Notes: generated by a model from the letters alone, not told the origin. DNA of 23,042 nt from Thermotogae bacterium (GCA_015486095.1 WFSK01000137.1:1-23042); one strand, 5' to 3'; positions 13,312-22,218 are shown, counted from the stretch's first letter. Program-made: numbers and translations.

Positions 13312-15726
13312 ATGATGAAGCATAAGATAGACGCAAACAAAAAAATCAGAGCGAAGGGTATTTTGATGATCATGATTTTGCCACTCATTTTTATAATGAG
13401 TGGATGTGCTACTATAGCTGATCTCAAGGCTTTAGAAAACAGGGTCACAGCGATCGAGAAAAAAGACAAGGTTCAAGATGTAGAGATAAAGAACCTGGAG
13501 AAGACAATAGGAACACTCGCTACGAAGGATAAACTGATGAATTTAGATGCAAGACTTTCATCGGTTCAGGAGGCGCTTAAAAATGTTGAGAAAAATGCAA
13601 AGGATATCGAACAGCTAAATAAGGCTGTTTTTTCTATATCTTCAAATCTAAATCTTGTTTCTCTTAAGATGGATGTTATAGAAAAAAAGGTGGATGAGAT
13701 TTCTAAATCGGCAAGTCTGTTATCCAATTATGATCCCTCTCTCCCATCAAAGGTTAGGAATCTGGAGAAAAGAATAGATGTAATGAAAGGTATTCTGAAT
13801 TCTTTGAATGCGCAGAGTGGATCTTACTATTCCCGTATATCCACTCTTGAGACAAGATTAACCGAAAATGCGACTCTCATTCAGAGGAATAAGATGACAA
13901 TAGAAGCGAATACTAATGCCATCACAAGATGTCTTAAGAGTGTTCCGGAATTGGAGAGTTCCGTAACTCATCTGAGTGTTCAGATAAGAGGATTGAGATC
14001 TGCGGTAGAAGCTATAAAGGCAGATAGGAATATTGAGAATTTACAAGCGCTCATATCTCAGATCGAAGACGAAGTAAATAGAAATATTGAGGGAAATCGG
14101 GAAATGAAGAAAATCATTTCTTCATTGAAGGCTGACATCATGAGAATAAAGAGCAATTATGTCAAATTGATCGTTTCCTTAGCGAAAGGGGAAGTATCTC
14201 CGGGTGTAGATCATCAAAGACCTACTGAAGTTAATATTAGTGAGGATATAGAGCATCTTATTCAATTGCAGGCTAACTTTACCGATCTTAAGGAAAAGGT
14301 AAATAAATTGGATGATGCCTTGAAATCCACAGGTAAAGAAATTCATTATCTTTTCACCTTAAAAGATAATCTAACTGCTACTACAAATGAAATAGAGGGT
14401 TTAAAGAAGAGGTTCTCTTCTTATGAAGCACTTCTCGAAACCCTTAAGGATTTCAAGAAGGCTTTGGATAATGTAAATCTAACCTCGCCAGATGAGTTGG
14501 TGAACCAACTATCGAAATTGAATGAACTCGAGAAGGAGGTTGTTTCGCTGAGCAATAAGATAGCCCAGCTCGAAGATACATCTTATCTCCCGGATAGGGT
14601 AGTAGAATTGGTAGGATTCGATATAAAGAGGTTTAAAGATGATATTGGAAGCTACAAGAATAGCATAAAATCGTCTGTAGATGGTATCAGGAAAAAGATA
14701 ACACTTCTCGAAGCCGAGTTGAAAGCAAAGATCGATTACAGTAACCAGGTAGAAAATCTGGAAAACGTGAGAAAAGCGATAGAAAATCTGTGGAGGAGAA
14801 CGAATCAAATAGAAGCTGCATTCAGTGAATATAACGTCAATAGATTGCTTAAAACCTCTTCGGGTTACATAATCTATAAGGTAAAATCCGGTGATGTGCT
14901 TTCCAAGATCGTAGAAGCATTTGGTTTGGGCAGAGAAGGTATGAAAGAAGTTCAAAAGTTAAACAACATATCAGATCCGAGTAAGATATATGCTGGACAG
15001 GAACTTAAAATACCTGTAACAGATATAAGTAATCTTATAACCTGGCCTTTATCGCCTGTGAATAGAGAAAGTCTGAGAAGTGTTATACATTTCTTTGGAG
15101 AATTGGTAGGTGTCAAAACGTATGTTGGAGTCGATATAAAGTCGAGGGATGATCAAAAGGTAGTTGCTACCTTGCCAGGCAAGGTGATAGATCTGGGAAA
15201 GAATGTAGCCTATGGGAAATACGTGAAGTTAGAGCATGGAAACAACATCGTGACCATTTATTCTCATCTTCAGAACATATATGTACACTTTGGTGAATGG
15301 GTGAGAGAGGGAGAACAGATCGGATATGCGGCTGTAGAAAATGGTACGAGATACCTCAATTTCCAGTTATGGATAGATGGTGAACCGAAGGATCCACTGA
15401 AGATATTCTACAAATACATAGGGGAATTCGATATCACGTTTTATACCGAGTGGGATGATGGAAAAGTTCCATTGGAAGCGGATTTTAAAAAGACTAAAAG
15501 TGGCGAATATGTAAAAGAGTGGTATACAGTAGCTGCCGATCCACAAGTTATACCCCTGGGTTCTGTACTTTACATTCCGTACTTTAAGGATAAACCTAAT
15601 AAGGGATTTTTCGTTGTGGCAGATGTAGGTTCTGCAGTAAAAGACAATCGTATAGATATATATGTACGAGATCTCAATGAAGCGAATCGAAAGCTGAAAC
15701 TGAAGGTTTATATGGTTCATTCCTGA
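13312..15726 (+). CDS. Coiled-coil lipoprotein with LysM, degenerate M23 and 3D domains
   Basis: The 804-residue envelope protein has a lipoprotein signal, GILMIMILPLIFIMSGC, with the lipidated Cys at 32. Residues 33 to about 510 are almost entirely heptad-rich coiled coil. A LysM peptidoglycan-binding domain lies at about 518-568 (YKVKSGDVLSKIVEAFGL...YAGQELKIPV). Next is an M23/LytM-like fold at about 600-700 (GVDIKSRDD, IYSHLQ, GEQIGYA), but the H-x-G-x-D histidine is Tyr and the HLH motif is YLN, so zinc binding is probably lost. Residues 735-803 form a 3D domain with three aspartates (AADPQVIPLGS, VADVGSA, RIDIYV), as in lytic transglycosylase-like proteins. No Shine-Dalgarno is present; the promoter abuts the ATG. 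It may tether envelope layers and act on or regulate peptidoglycan turnover. Confidence 0.88.
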   Translation: MMKHKIDANKKIRAKGILMIMILPLIFIMSGCATIADLKALENRVTAIEKKDKVQDVEIKNLEKTIGTLATKDKLMNLDARLSSVQEALKNVEKNAKDIEQLNKAVFSISSNLNLVSLKMDVIEKKVDEISKSASLLSNYDPSLPSKVRNLEKRIDVMKGILNSLNAQSGSYYSRISTLETRLTENATLIQRNKMTIEANTNAITRCLKSVPELESSVTHLSVQIRGLRSAVEAIKADRNIENLQALISQIEDEVNRNIEGNREMKKIISSLKADIMRIKSNYVKLIVSLAKGEVSPGVDHQRPTEVNISEDIEHLIQLQANFTDLKEKVNKLDDALKSTGKEIHYLFTLKDNLTATTNEIEGLKKRFSSYEALLETLKDFKKALDNVNLTSPDELVNQLSKLNELEKEVVSLSNKIAQLEDTSYLPDRVVELVGFDIKRFKDDIGSYKNSIKSSVDGIRKKITLLEAELKAKIDYSNQVENLENVRKAIENLWRRTNQIEAAFSEYNVNRLLKTSSGYIIYKVKSGDVLSKIVEAFGLGREGMKEVQKLNNISDPSKIYAGQELKIPVTDISNLITWPLSPVNRESLRSVIHFFGELVGVKTYVGVDIKSRDDQKVVATLPGKVIDLGKNVAYGKYVKLEHGNNIVTIYSHLQNIYVHFGEWVREGEQIGYAAVENGTRYLNFQLWIDGEPKDPLKIFYKYIGEFDITFYTEWDDGKVPLEADFKKTKSGEYVKEWYTVAADPQVIPLGSVLYIPYFKDKPNKGFFVVADVGSAVKDNRIDIYVRDLNEANRKLKLKVYMVHS

Positions 15727-15823
15727 TGTCAATTGCTGCAGAAAAGGATAATTCTTGAATTACAATTTGCAATTTATATTTTGCAATCTACCCTTTTTGC
15801 TTATGATAAGGATGGTACAGTTG

Positions 15824-17203
15824 ATGATGCGAGAAGAGAAGAACAAAGCGTTGTACGATGCGAGAAACAAAATAAGAGAGCTACTACGTCTCAAGGATCT
15901 TCGTTCTTTGAAGCGCTATCTTACTCTTATTTGTGAAAGATACTCACCAGCAGATATGATAAGGGTTGTATCGGCATTGGATACGATCGAAATGGTTATG
16001 ATCTTCAGGCTATTTCCCAAGAATTATGCTGCCGATGTATTTACCCTCTTGGAGAAGGATGATCAAATGACTCTCATACAGAGTATGGCAGAACAAAACG
16101 TTGCTGCTCTTGTAAAAGAGCTTGAACCCGATGAGAGAACAGAGTTGTTTGAAGAATTACCTGCAGGCATGGTAAAAAAATTGCTTTTATACCTATCTCC
16201 TGAAGAGCGTAGGATTGCAAATGAACTGTTAAACTATCCAGAAGATTCGGCCGGCAGATTGATGACACCAGAGTACGTTGATTTAAAAGCCAGTATGACA
16301 GTGGATGAAGCCATAGATCACATACGTAAGACAGCTCCTGACAAAGAGACTATATACACAGGTTATGTCATAGACGAAAGACGAAAATTGCTTGGCACAG
16401 TTCCCCTTAAAGACCTGTTACTTTCAGGGGCTAACGTGAAGGTGGAAGAAATAATGAATAAGAATTTCATATCAGTGAACACTCTGGATGATCAAGAAGA
16501 TGTTGCAAGGGTTATGCAGAAATATGATCTATTAGCGGTTCCTGTGGTCGATAGCGAGGAACGTTTGGTTGGAATCATTACCATCGACGATGTTATGGAT
16601 GTAATGGAGGAAGAAAATACCGAAGACGTTCAAAGAATGGCATTACTCGAACCGATAGAGATTCCCTACCTCCATACGAATCCATTCCTTTTAGTTAAAA
16701 AACGTGTCATATGGTTGGCTTTGCTCATGATCCTGGAATCAGCTACGAGTTTTGTAATGCAGTCCTTCCAGGATACTATCAGATCTGCCGTGGCTCTATC
16801 ATTTTTTGTACCCATGATGATAGATACAGGAGGAAACGTTGGGACTCAGTCTTCCACTATAATCATCAGGGCACTCGCCACGAGAGACATAACGATAAGG
16901 GATTTCTTCAAGATAACGTGGCGCGAGGCTTTATCTGCCGCATTGTTGGGGTTTCTTCTCGCTTTGCTTGCCTTCGCAAGAGTTATGATAACCACCCCTA
17001 ATCTCATTCTTGCCATGAGTATTTCTTTAGCTCTTGCTATTGTTATATTCTTAGCGGATGTCATCGGAGCAATGTTACCTGTCTTAGCCAAGGTGATAAA
17101 GATCGACCCCGCCGTTATGGCAGGACCTGTCATAACTACACTGGTGGATATCGGAGGAATGCTCGTGTATTTCTTAGTAGCGACGAGAATATTCAAATTA
17201 TAA
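15824..17203 (+). CDS. mgtE: MgtE-family magnesium channel
   Basis: Homodimeric Mg2+ channel gated by cytosolic Mg2+. The first 140 residues form the helical N domain (LEPDERTELFEELP). Two CBS domains follow at about 145-265 (SAGRLMTPEYVDL, LLAVPVVDSEERLVGIITIDDVMDV). The pore domain of five helices occupies about 295-459, with MMIDTGGNVGTQSSTIIIRALATRD and GPVITTLVDIGGMLVYFL containing the conserved Asp that lines the pore. Start chosen at ATG 15824 because AAGGATGG is 8 bp upstream; an in-frame ATG at 15755 would add 23 residues unlike the family. The protein is 459 residues. The 97-bp gap before it is AT-rich with no convincing terminator or M-box riboswitch, and a weak TTGAAT-16-TATTTT promoter (15755-15782) is possible. 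Confidence 0.95.
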   Translation: MMREEKNKALYDARNKIRELLRLKDLRSLKRYLTLICERYSPADMIRVVSALDTIEMVMIFRLFPKNYAADVFTLLEKDDQMTLIQSMAEQNVAALVKELEPDERTELFEELPAGMVKKLLLYLSPEERRIANELLNYPEDSAGRLMTPEYVDLKASMTVDEAIDHIRKTAPDKETIYTGYVIDERRKLLGTVPLKDLLLSGANVKVEEIMNKNFISVNTLDDQEDVARVMQKYDLLAVPVVDSEERLVGIITIDDVMDVMEEENTEDVQRMALLEPIEIPYLHTNPFLLVKKRVIWLALLMILESATSFVMQSFQDTIRSAVALSFFVPMMIDTGGNVGTQSSTIIIRALATRDITIRDFFKITWREALSAALLGFLLALLAFARVMITTPNLILAMSISLALAIVIFLADVIGAMLPVLAKVIKIDPAVMAGPVITTLVDIGGMLVYFLVATRIFKL

Positions 17204-17220
17204 TAGAGGAGGAAAATGCG

Positions 17221-19095
17221 ATGTTCGAGAAATTTGACGAGTTGGTTTCAAATGTAAACGGGTGGAAGATCCTTGGAATTGTCAGAGAGATCTCGAAATT
17301 TCACAGGAGTAGAGGTAGCAAGGATTACAAAAATATACTCCTTTTATTAAAGGATAAACTTCTGATATCTGGTTTTGACGAGAACGATATCAGAATGATC
17401 CCTTATACCATTGATGGCAAGAGATCCTATGCCACATGGATACCACCTCTGGCATGGGACCTGAATTTCGGTGAACTGAGGTTGTTGCCGGACAGGGACC
17501 TGATAACCTCCACCGAGATCGCCAAGACATCTATTGTGTTTGGGAGCTGGCCAACCGATGGTAGATTGAGGTTAGAAGTGATAGATGTTGGCAAAGGGAC
17601 TGATGAAGAAGATTATAAGGGTAAGAACGTGAAAGGCAAGGCCGTTCTCTCTACTGGGAATATCAGAGATGTTTACAGAATAGCTGTGAAGGAGAAAGGT
17701 GCGAAAGCAATACTATCGTCTTTTATGAGGGCTCAGGATAAAACCATTGGAAGAACACCAGAAAGCTTACCAGATGCGGTAAATTATCTATCGATCCCAT
17801 GTTATGTGAACGATGAGGAGTACAAGGCATTGGGTTTTTCGCTAAGCTATAATCAGTACATGATCTTGAAAAAGGCATTACAGAAAAATGGTAGGGTATT
17901 TGTAGAGGCACTAATAGATGTTGTTGTAAAGAGAGGCAAGATGTACGTTTTAGAAATAACTATCAGAGGAACTTCTTCCAAGTTAAAATCTTTAGTGGTA
18001 TTAGGGCATATATGTCATCCATCACCCGGAGCCAACGATAATGCTAGTGGTGCGGCTTCAACTTTCGAACTGGCAAGAACTGTGAAAGAACTCATTTCTT
18101 CTGGAAAGATGGAGCCACTGAGAAGAACAGTGAAGTTTCTCTTAGTTCCCGAAATGTTTGGTACTGTTCCATATTTGATAGAAAACAGCGAAGGGGTATT
18201 AGGGGCTGTGAATCTGGATATGGTGGGAGAAAACCAAAAGTTGACGGGCTCAACCTTGACTCTAAATACAACTCCTTGGTCTGTACCATCGTTTTTGAAT
18301 GATCTGCTGGACGCTTCCATTATTTATTATTCTCCAAAGAGTTCGAATCACTTCAACGGTTCTTTCAGAAGTAGATTATATGAGAGGGCTGGGTTTTCCG
18401 TCGGTTCGGATCATTATGTATTTGATTCTTTTGGTATCCCAGCTGTATCACTTACACAGTGGCCAGATCGATATTATCACACGAGCATGGATACCGTGGA
18501 TAAAGTAGACCCAACTTCGCTCGAGTGGGTATCGAAAGCTACGCTTGCTTCTATACTGTATATGAATTCATCAGACGACAAGATACTGGATGTGATCACT
18601 GCGAATTCTGTTAAAAGACTCTACGAGAGGATGATGAAGATCAAAAGATCTTCATTGAATGATTCGGCAAGAGCTGCCGATTTTGTGCTCGAAGCAGAAT
18701 TGAAAACTGTGGATTCATTAAAGATACTCTTATCCTCTCGCAAGCTTGCGAATTCTACAAAGGTATTGAAATTGTTGTTCAATTCTTTGAATATAGATAA
18801 CAAGAAAAAGAAAAGGACTTCTGTAGATGTATATGAAAAGACTTATAATGGACCTTTGGGAACGATGCTAAATACGGTGTTAAGCAGGGATGATCAGAGG
18901 TGGCTATCGGCGCTTAAGGAAAAAGATGGAATGTGGGGTATAAAGGCAGCAGAGTTGGAAAATCTAATGAATGGAGAACGCACGCTGGATGAAATAAAAG
19001 ATATCCTTGACCTCGAGTTCTCACCTACAGAGAAAGACATCATATCTACATATGTAAGGATACTCAAAAAATATGGATTCTTGCGTAAAATCTAA
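17221..19095 (+). CDS. M28/DUF4910-type aminopeptidase-like protein
   Basis: The 624-residue protein has a central zinc peptidase core of the M28-like type. GHICHPSPGANDNASG carries the first His and the bridging Asp (H263/H266, D273). VPEMFG gives Glu311, NLDMVGE Asp333, and YYHTSMDT His420. Residues 50-235 resemble the PA-like/insert domain of DUF4910 proteins (GKNVKGKAVLSTG). The C-terminal 130 residues look like helical and winged-helix segments (NGERTLDEIKDILDLE). There is no signal peptide, so it is cytoplasmic. Start ATG has GAGGAGG 8 bp upstream, 17 bp after mgtE, indicating one operon. Substrate is unknown. Confidence 0.82.
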   Translation: MFEKFDELVSNVNGWKILGIVREISKFHRSRGSKDYKNILLLLKDKLLISGFDENDIRMIPYTIDGKRSYATWIPPLAWDLNFGELRLLPDRDLITSTEIAKTSIVFGSWPTDGRLRLEVIDVGKGTDEEDYKGKNVKGKAVLSTGNIRDVYRIAVKEKGAKAILSSFMRAQDKTIGRTPESLPDAVNYLSIPCYVNDEEYKALGFSLSYNQYMILKKALQKNGRVFVEALIDVVVKRGKMYVLEITIRGTSSKLKSLVVLGHICHPSPGANDNASGAASTFELARTVKELISSGKMEPLRRTVKFLLVPEMFGTVPYLIENSEGVLGAVNLDMVGENQKLTGSTLTLNTTPWSVPSFLNDLLDASIIYYSPKSSNHFNGSFRSRLYERAGFSVGSDHYVFDSFGIPAVSLTQWPDRYYHTSMDTVDKVDPTSLEWVSKATLASILYMNSSDDKILDVITANSVKRLYERMMKIKRSSLNDSARAADFVLEAELKTVDSLKILLSSRKLANSTKVLKLLFNSLNIDNKKKKRTSVDVYEKTYNGPLGTMLNTVLSRDDQRWLSALKEKDGMWGIKAAELENLMNGERTLDEIKDILDLEFSPTEKDIISTYVRILKKYGFLRKI

Positions 19096-19099
19096 CAAA

Positions 19100-19567
19100 T
19101 CAATTTAAGAATGATCGTTTATCATTTTTGGCATGCATATAATAATCGAGGGCATCCAAGTGTTGCTTGTCGAGAAAGGAATTGAGAAAGGATATTGCAT
19201 CATCCCGTGAGGTAGATAACTTGTGTAGCAGGATATCTATTTCCGTTGGGTTCAAAACACCACTATAAGGTAAGGAGATCATATCGTTTTCCTTAAGGAC
19301 TTTGACTTCTGTATCTGTAAAACGTCTCAGAACAGGATTTGGGTAGTAATTAAAGATCTCTCCGTCATATTCTTCTGGTATAAGAGAAGAAAGGAGATAA
19401 TCGTAGCCATTTATTATCTCTTTATCGGTGTAACCCTTATCCTTGAGCTCTCTTACTATTTCGAAGAAGAAGGGGGATAACAACAGAGAGATCTTATCTT
19501 CTATATCGCTCCCATTTATCCTCTCTATTATATATTTAATGATCTCGATTATTCGTTTGTTATCGAT
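19100..19567 (-). CDS. DUF494/Smg-like protein, apparent ATC start
   Basis: From the first standard start codon (TTG 19483) the frame gives 127 residues (MLSPFFFEIVREL...), which lack the usual beginning of the family. The reading frame stays open upstream to about 19579 and gives DNKRIIEIIKYIIERINGSDIEDKISLL, which fits the Smg N-terminus (compare E. coli MFDVLMYLFETY). A perfect AAAGGAGG (19585-19578) sits 10 bp before an ATC codon at 19567, and an extended -10 promoter lies just upstream. No ATG, GTG or TTG exists in that stretch. A start at ATC (155 residues) is therefore the best reading; I propose it rather than prove it. LxPEE-like segments and NPTEIDILLHKL resemble Smg. The function of this family is unknown. 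The gene ends 4 bp from the convergent M28 gene. Confidence 0.65.
   Translation of the reverse strand: MDNKRIIEIIKYIIERINGSDIEDKISLLLSPFFFEIVRELKDKGYTDKEIINGYDYLLSSLIPEEYDGEIFNYYPNPVLRRFTDTEVKVLKENDMISLPYSGVLNPTEIDILLHKLSTSRDDAISFLNSFLDKQHLDALDYYMHAKNDKRSFLN
19107..19129. terminator. Possible weak terminator at the convergent gene junction
   Basis: AAGAATGAT-CGTTT-ATCATTTTT is a 9-bp stem (one G-U pair) with a 5-nt loop, rich in A-T. It lies just after the plus-strand stop (19095) and inside the 3' end of the minus-strand gene. The plus strand has a T run within and after the stem, but it is short. Confidence 0.35.
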
Positions 19568-19591
19568 CTCTAACTGACCTCCTTTAGAGTT

Positions 19592-19600
19592 ATTATATCA
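19592..19600 (-). promoter_or_regulatory. Extended -10 promoter of the DUF494/Smg-like gene
   Basis: TGATATAAT on the minus strand (19600-19592) lies 7-9 bp upstream of the strong ribosome site AAAGGAGG. A TTGCAT box is present with 19-bp spacing. The predicted start is very close to the ribosome site, giving a short leader. Confidence 0.6.
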
Positions 19601-19652
19601 TCTTTAAGATATATCGATGCAAAGCATCCGATTAGTGTCCGAACCTTAGATG

Positions 19653-21194
19653 TTATTCCCATTCTATGGTTGCAGGAGGTTTGTCAGTTATATCGTAAAC
19701 AACTCGATTAACCCCTGTTACCTCGTTCGTTATGCGTTTCGATGCCTTTCTCAAAACATCGGGTGGGATTTCAGACCAACTGGCAGTCATTCCCTCTACA
19801 CTATTCACTGCTCTTAATGCCACTACATAACCATAGGTCCTTTCATCCCCTATTACCCCAACGCTTCTTATCGGAAGTAATACTGCGAATGACTGCCATA
19901 TTCTCTTTTTCCAACCACTTTCTTCTAAAGTCTCCCTGAATATCGCATCTGCCTTGCGGACTATTTCTATTCGTTCCGATGTTACTTCTCCGAGTATCCT
20001 AATAGCGATACCTGGGCCCGGAAATGGTTGTCTATTCAATATCTGTTCGGGAATATTGAGTATTGCACCCACTCTTCTCACTTCATCCTTGAAGAGCGTT
20101 CGCAAAGGTTCTATTATCCGTAGGTTCATCTTCTCAGGCAGTCCGCCAACGTTGTGATGGCTTTTTATGCGGGATATCGTAGTGGAACCAGAGGCGGCAC
20201 TTTCTATCACATCTGAGTATATGGTCCCCTGAATGAGATATCTTATATTCCCTGCTCGCAATGCTTCTCGTTCGAACACCCTTATGAATTGCTCACCGAT
20301 GCGTTTCCTCTTTTCCTCAGGATCGGTAATACCCTTCAAAGTAGACAAAAACTCGTTCGAAGCATCTATCACTTTCAAGTTTATTCCTAACTCATCTCTC
20401 ATATATCTTTTGATCGATCCCACTTCCCCTTTTCTCATAAATCCATGGTCGACTAATATCGCTAATAACCTATTTCCTATTGCCTTATTGGCTATCATAG
20501 CTGCAACTGTTGAATCCACTCCACCTGAAAGAGCACATACTGCTCTTCCATCTCTCACTTCCTTTTTGATCTCTTCAACAGCATTCGTTATAAAATCCTC
20601 AAGAAACCAGTTCGGTTTACATCCACACACATCGAATATGAAATTCCTTAGGATCTGTGTACCATATTCCGTCTGTGTCACCTCAACATGAAATTGAATG
20701 CCATATATATTGTTATAAGGAGATTCGAATGCCGCACATACTCCGTTCTCCGTTTTTGCTGTTTCTACGAAGCCCTTTGGAAGTATCTGGACATCATCTC
20801 CATGACTCATCCAGACAGTGATATCTTGAGGGATATCTTTGAATAGAGGACTTTTTTTGGAACATCTCACAAGCGTATGTCCATATTCTCTCTTTTCAGA
20901 AGAACGTACTTTTCCCTTAAAATACTTCGCTATTAACTGCATGCCGTAGCAAATTCCAAGCACAGGTATCTTTCCTGAAAACATCCGAAGACTTACATCG
21001 GGGGCATTAGGTAAATTAACACTTTTTGGCCCTCCCGAAAGTATTATTCCCTTTATATTCGAAGATCCATTAAGCATGCTATCTACTTCATCTGGTTGAA
21101 CGATTTCGGTGTAGATGTTCATTTCTCGAATCCGCCTTGCTATCAACTGAGTATATTGCGAACCAAAATCTATTACTACGATCTTCTCTTTCAT
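19653..21194 (-). CDS. guaA: GMP synthase (glutamine-hydrolysing)
   Basis: Converts XMP to GMP using glutamine and ATP. The 513-residue protein has the class I amidotransferase domain (1 to about 190) with LSGGPKSV, the nucleophile in GICYGMQLIA (Cys82) and the His-Glu of GIQFHVEV. Then comes the ATP pyrophosphatase P-loop ALSGGVDSTVAAM (about 220) and the dimerisation C-terminus ending in VYDITDKPPATIEWE. The length is typical. Its ATG is 16 bp after a pilin-like gene, with AGGAG about 13 bp upstream, a long spacing. It is last in the purine operon. Confidence 0.97.
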   Translation of the reverse strand: MKEKIVVIDFGSQYTQLIARRIREMNIYTEIVQPDEVDSMLNGSSNIKGIILSGGPKSVNLPNAPDVSLRMFSGKIPVLGICYGMQLIAKYFKGKVRSSEKREYGHTLVRCSKKSPLFKDIPQDITVWMSHGDDVQILPKGFVETAKTENGVCAAFESPYNNIYGIQFHVEVTQTEYGTQILRNFIFDVCGCKPNWFLEDFITNAVEEIKKEVRDGRAVCALSGGVDSTVAAMIANKAIGNRLLAILVDHGFMRKGEVGSIKRYMRDELGINLKVIDASNEFLSTLKGITDPEEKRKRIGEQFIRVFEREALRAGNIRYLIQGTIYSDVIESAASGSTTISRIKSHHNVGGLPEKMNLRIIEPLRTLFKDEVRRVGAILNIPEQILNRQPFPGPGIAIRILGEVTSERIEIVRKADAIFRETLEESGWKKRIWQSFAVLLPIRSVGVIGDERTYGYVVALRAVNSVEGMTASWSEIPPDVLRKASKRITNEVTGVNRVVYDITDKPPATIEWE

Positions 21195-21210
21195 CCGATT
21201 ATTATTACTC

Positions 21211-21669
21211 CTAAGGTTTAAGATATGATATCTTCACTATTCCATTATCGTATTGGAATCTTATCTTCAGTTTTTTCATGGCTCTTGTCTTACTCTTATA
21301 TATCCCGTAGATCTTGATCTTGTCTGTTGTACCAGCAGAATCTATATAGAATTTATAATCTCCATCGAATTCACCATTTAGATATGTGAGCGAAGCCAAA
21401 GGTGTGGGAGATGAGTAATGAAGAACATAGTAATTGAGTTTATTCTCTACATCGGATTGTGAGGAAACATTGGATTCGTACATATCATAAAGAATGTAAT
21501 GGAGAACACTCTCGGCAGTATAATACGCGTTTATACCTTCAGAGCGTTCTATAAGTTGTTCAGCTTGTTTTCTGATGCTTGCACCCATAGATATCATAAT
21601 TATAGCGCTCACAACCAATAAGCTTATAACTATTCCAAGTAAAAGAAGCCCCTTTTCCGAAAAATTCAT
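21211..21669 (-). CDS. Pilin-like (PilX-type) single-pass protein
   Basis: The 152-residue protein begins MNFSEKG followed by a hydrophobic helix LLLLGIVISLLVVSAIIMIS. This has the shape of a type IV prepilin leader with Gly at -1, but Gly instead of Glu at +5, as in PilX/PulK-type minor pilins. AYYTAESVLHYIL fits the usual pilin helix continuation (AxxxAES). The remainder is a small beta-rich domain. Start chosen at ATG 21669; TTG 21684 is an alternative that overlaps the hpt stop. No other pilin or secretion genes are in the window, so it may be a minor pilin stranded in a purine operon. Confidence 0.6.
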   Translation of the reverse strand: MNFSEKGLLLLGIVISLLVVSAIIMISMGASIRKQAEQLIERSEGINAYYTAESVLHYILYDMYESNVSSQSDVENKLNYYVLHYSSPTPLASLTYLNGEFDGDYKFYIDSAGTTDKIKIYGIYKSKTRAMKKLKIRFQYDNGIVKISYLKP

Positions 21670-21673
21670 TTCA

Positions 21674-22216
21674 TCACTTCTCAAAATACCCTATATAAGG
21701 TAAATTCCTATATCTTTGTTCATAATCGAAACCGAATCCTACGACAAACTTATCCTCTATTTCGAAACCCTTAAAATCTATGGGAACGTCGATCAGTCTT
21801 CTGGAAGGTTTATCCAGGAGTGTTACGACTCTTATATCCTTTGCTTTATAACGCTTGAAATATTTCAAGATATACTCTATGGTCCTGCCAGTATCGACTA
21901 TATCTTCTACAACCAACACATATCTATCCTTTATATCGACATCTATCCACGATTTCAAGTGTATCTTTGCACCTTTATCGGTGCCAGCGTAGCTAGATAG
22001 ATTGATGAAAGAATATATCACATTCAAACGTATGTAAGGCAACAGATAAGCATAAAAGTGAAGGGCTCCTTTTAACACCCCTATAGCCACTAGCGTATCT
22101 GTCTTAGAGAGATAAAACCGTGATATTTCATCTCCTAACTCTTTTATACGCTTCAAGATCGCCTCTTCGCTTAAGAGGACCTTAATACCAGAGTTTTTCC
22201 TGATGTTGCTGTTCAC
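21674..22216 (-). CDS. hpt: Hypoxanthine phosphoribosyltransferase
   Basis: Salvages hypoxanthine/guanine to IMP/GMP with PRPP. The 180-residue protein has VLLSEEAILKRIKELG near the N-terminus, AIGVLKGALHFYAYLLPYI with the pyrophosphate loop, INLSSYAG, and the PRPP-binding VLVVEDIVDTGRTIEYILK. The C-terminus VVGFGFDYEQRYRNLPYIG is typical. The start is GTG, 2 bp after the stop of the upstream gene. The visible ribosome site AAAGG overlaps this GTG, so the exact start is uncertain. It overlaps the pilin-like gene only if that uses TTG 21684. Confidence 0.93.
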   Translation of the reverse strand: MNSNIRKNSGIKVLLSEEAILKRIKELGDEISRFYLSKTDTLVAIGVLKGALHFYAYLLPYIRLNVIYSFINLSSYAGTDKGAKIHLKSWIDVDIKDRYVLVVEDIVDTGRTIEYILKYFKRYKAKDIRVVTLLDKPSRRLIDVPIDFKGFEIEDKFVVGFGFDYEQRYRNLPYIGYFEK

Positions 22217-22218
22217 CT

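Noticed and set aside
15727..15823. Magnesium riboswitch (M-box) before mgtE
   Set aside because: The gap is only 97 bp and AT-rich, with no M-box-like stems; M-boxes need roughly 160 nt.
19616..19628. Hairpin GATGC-TTT-GCATC after guaA as terminator
   Set aside because: Only 5 bp and without a T run on the minus strand; guaA may read through into the DUF494/Smg-like gene.
22202..22216. ATC start for hpt, 8 bp after AAAGGTGA
   Set aside because: A GTG two bases after the upstream stop allows reinitiation and is the simpler choice.
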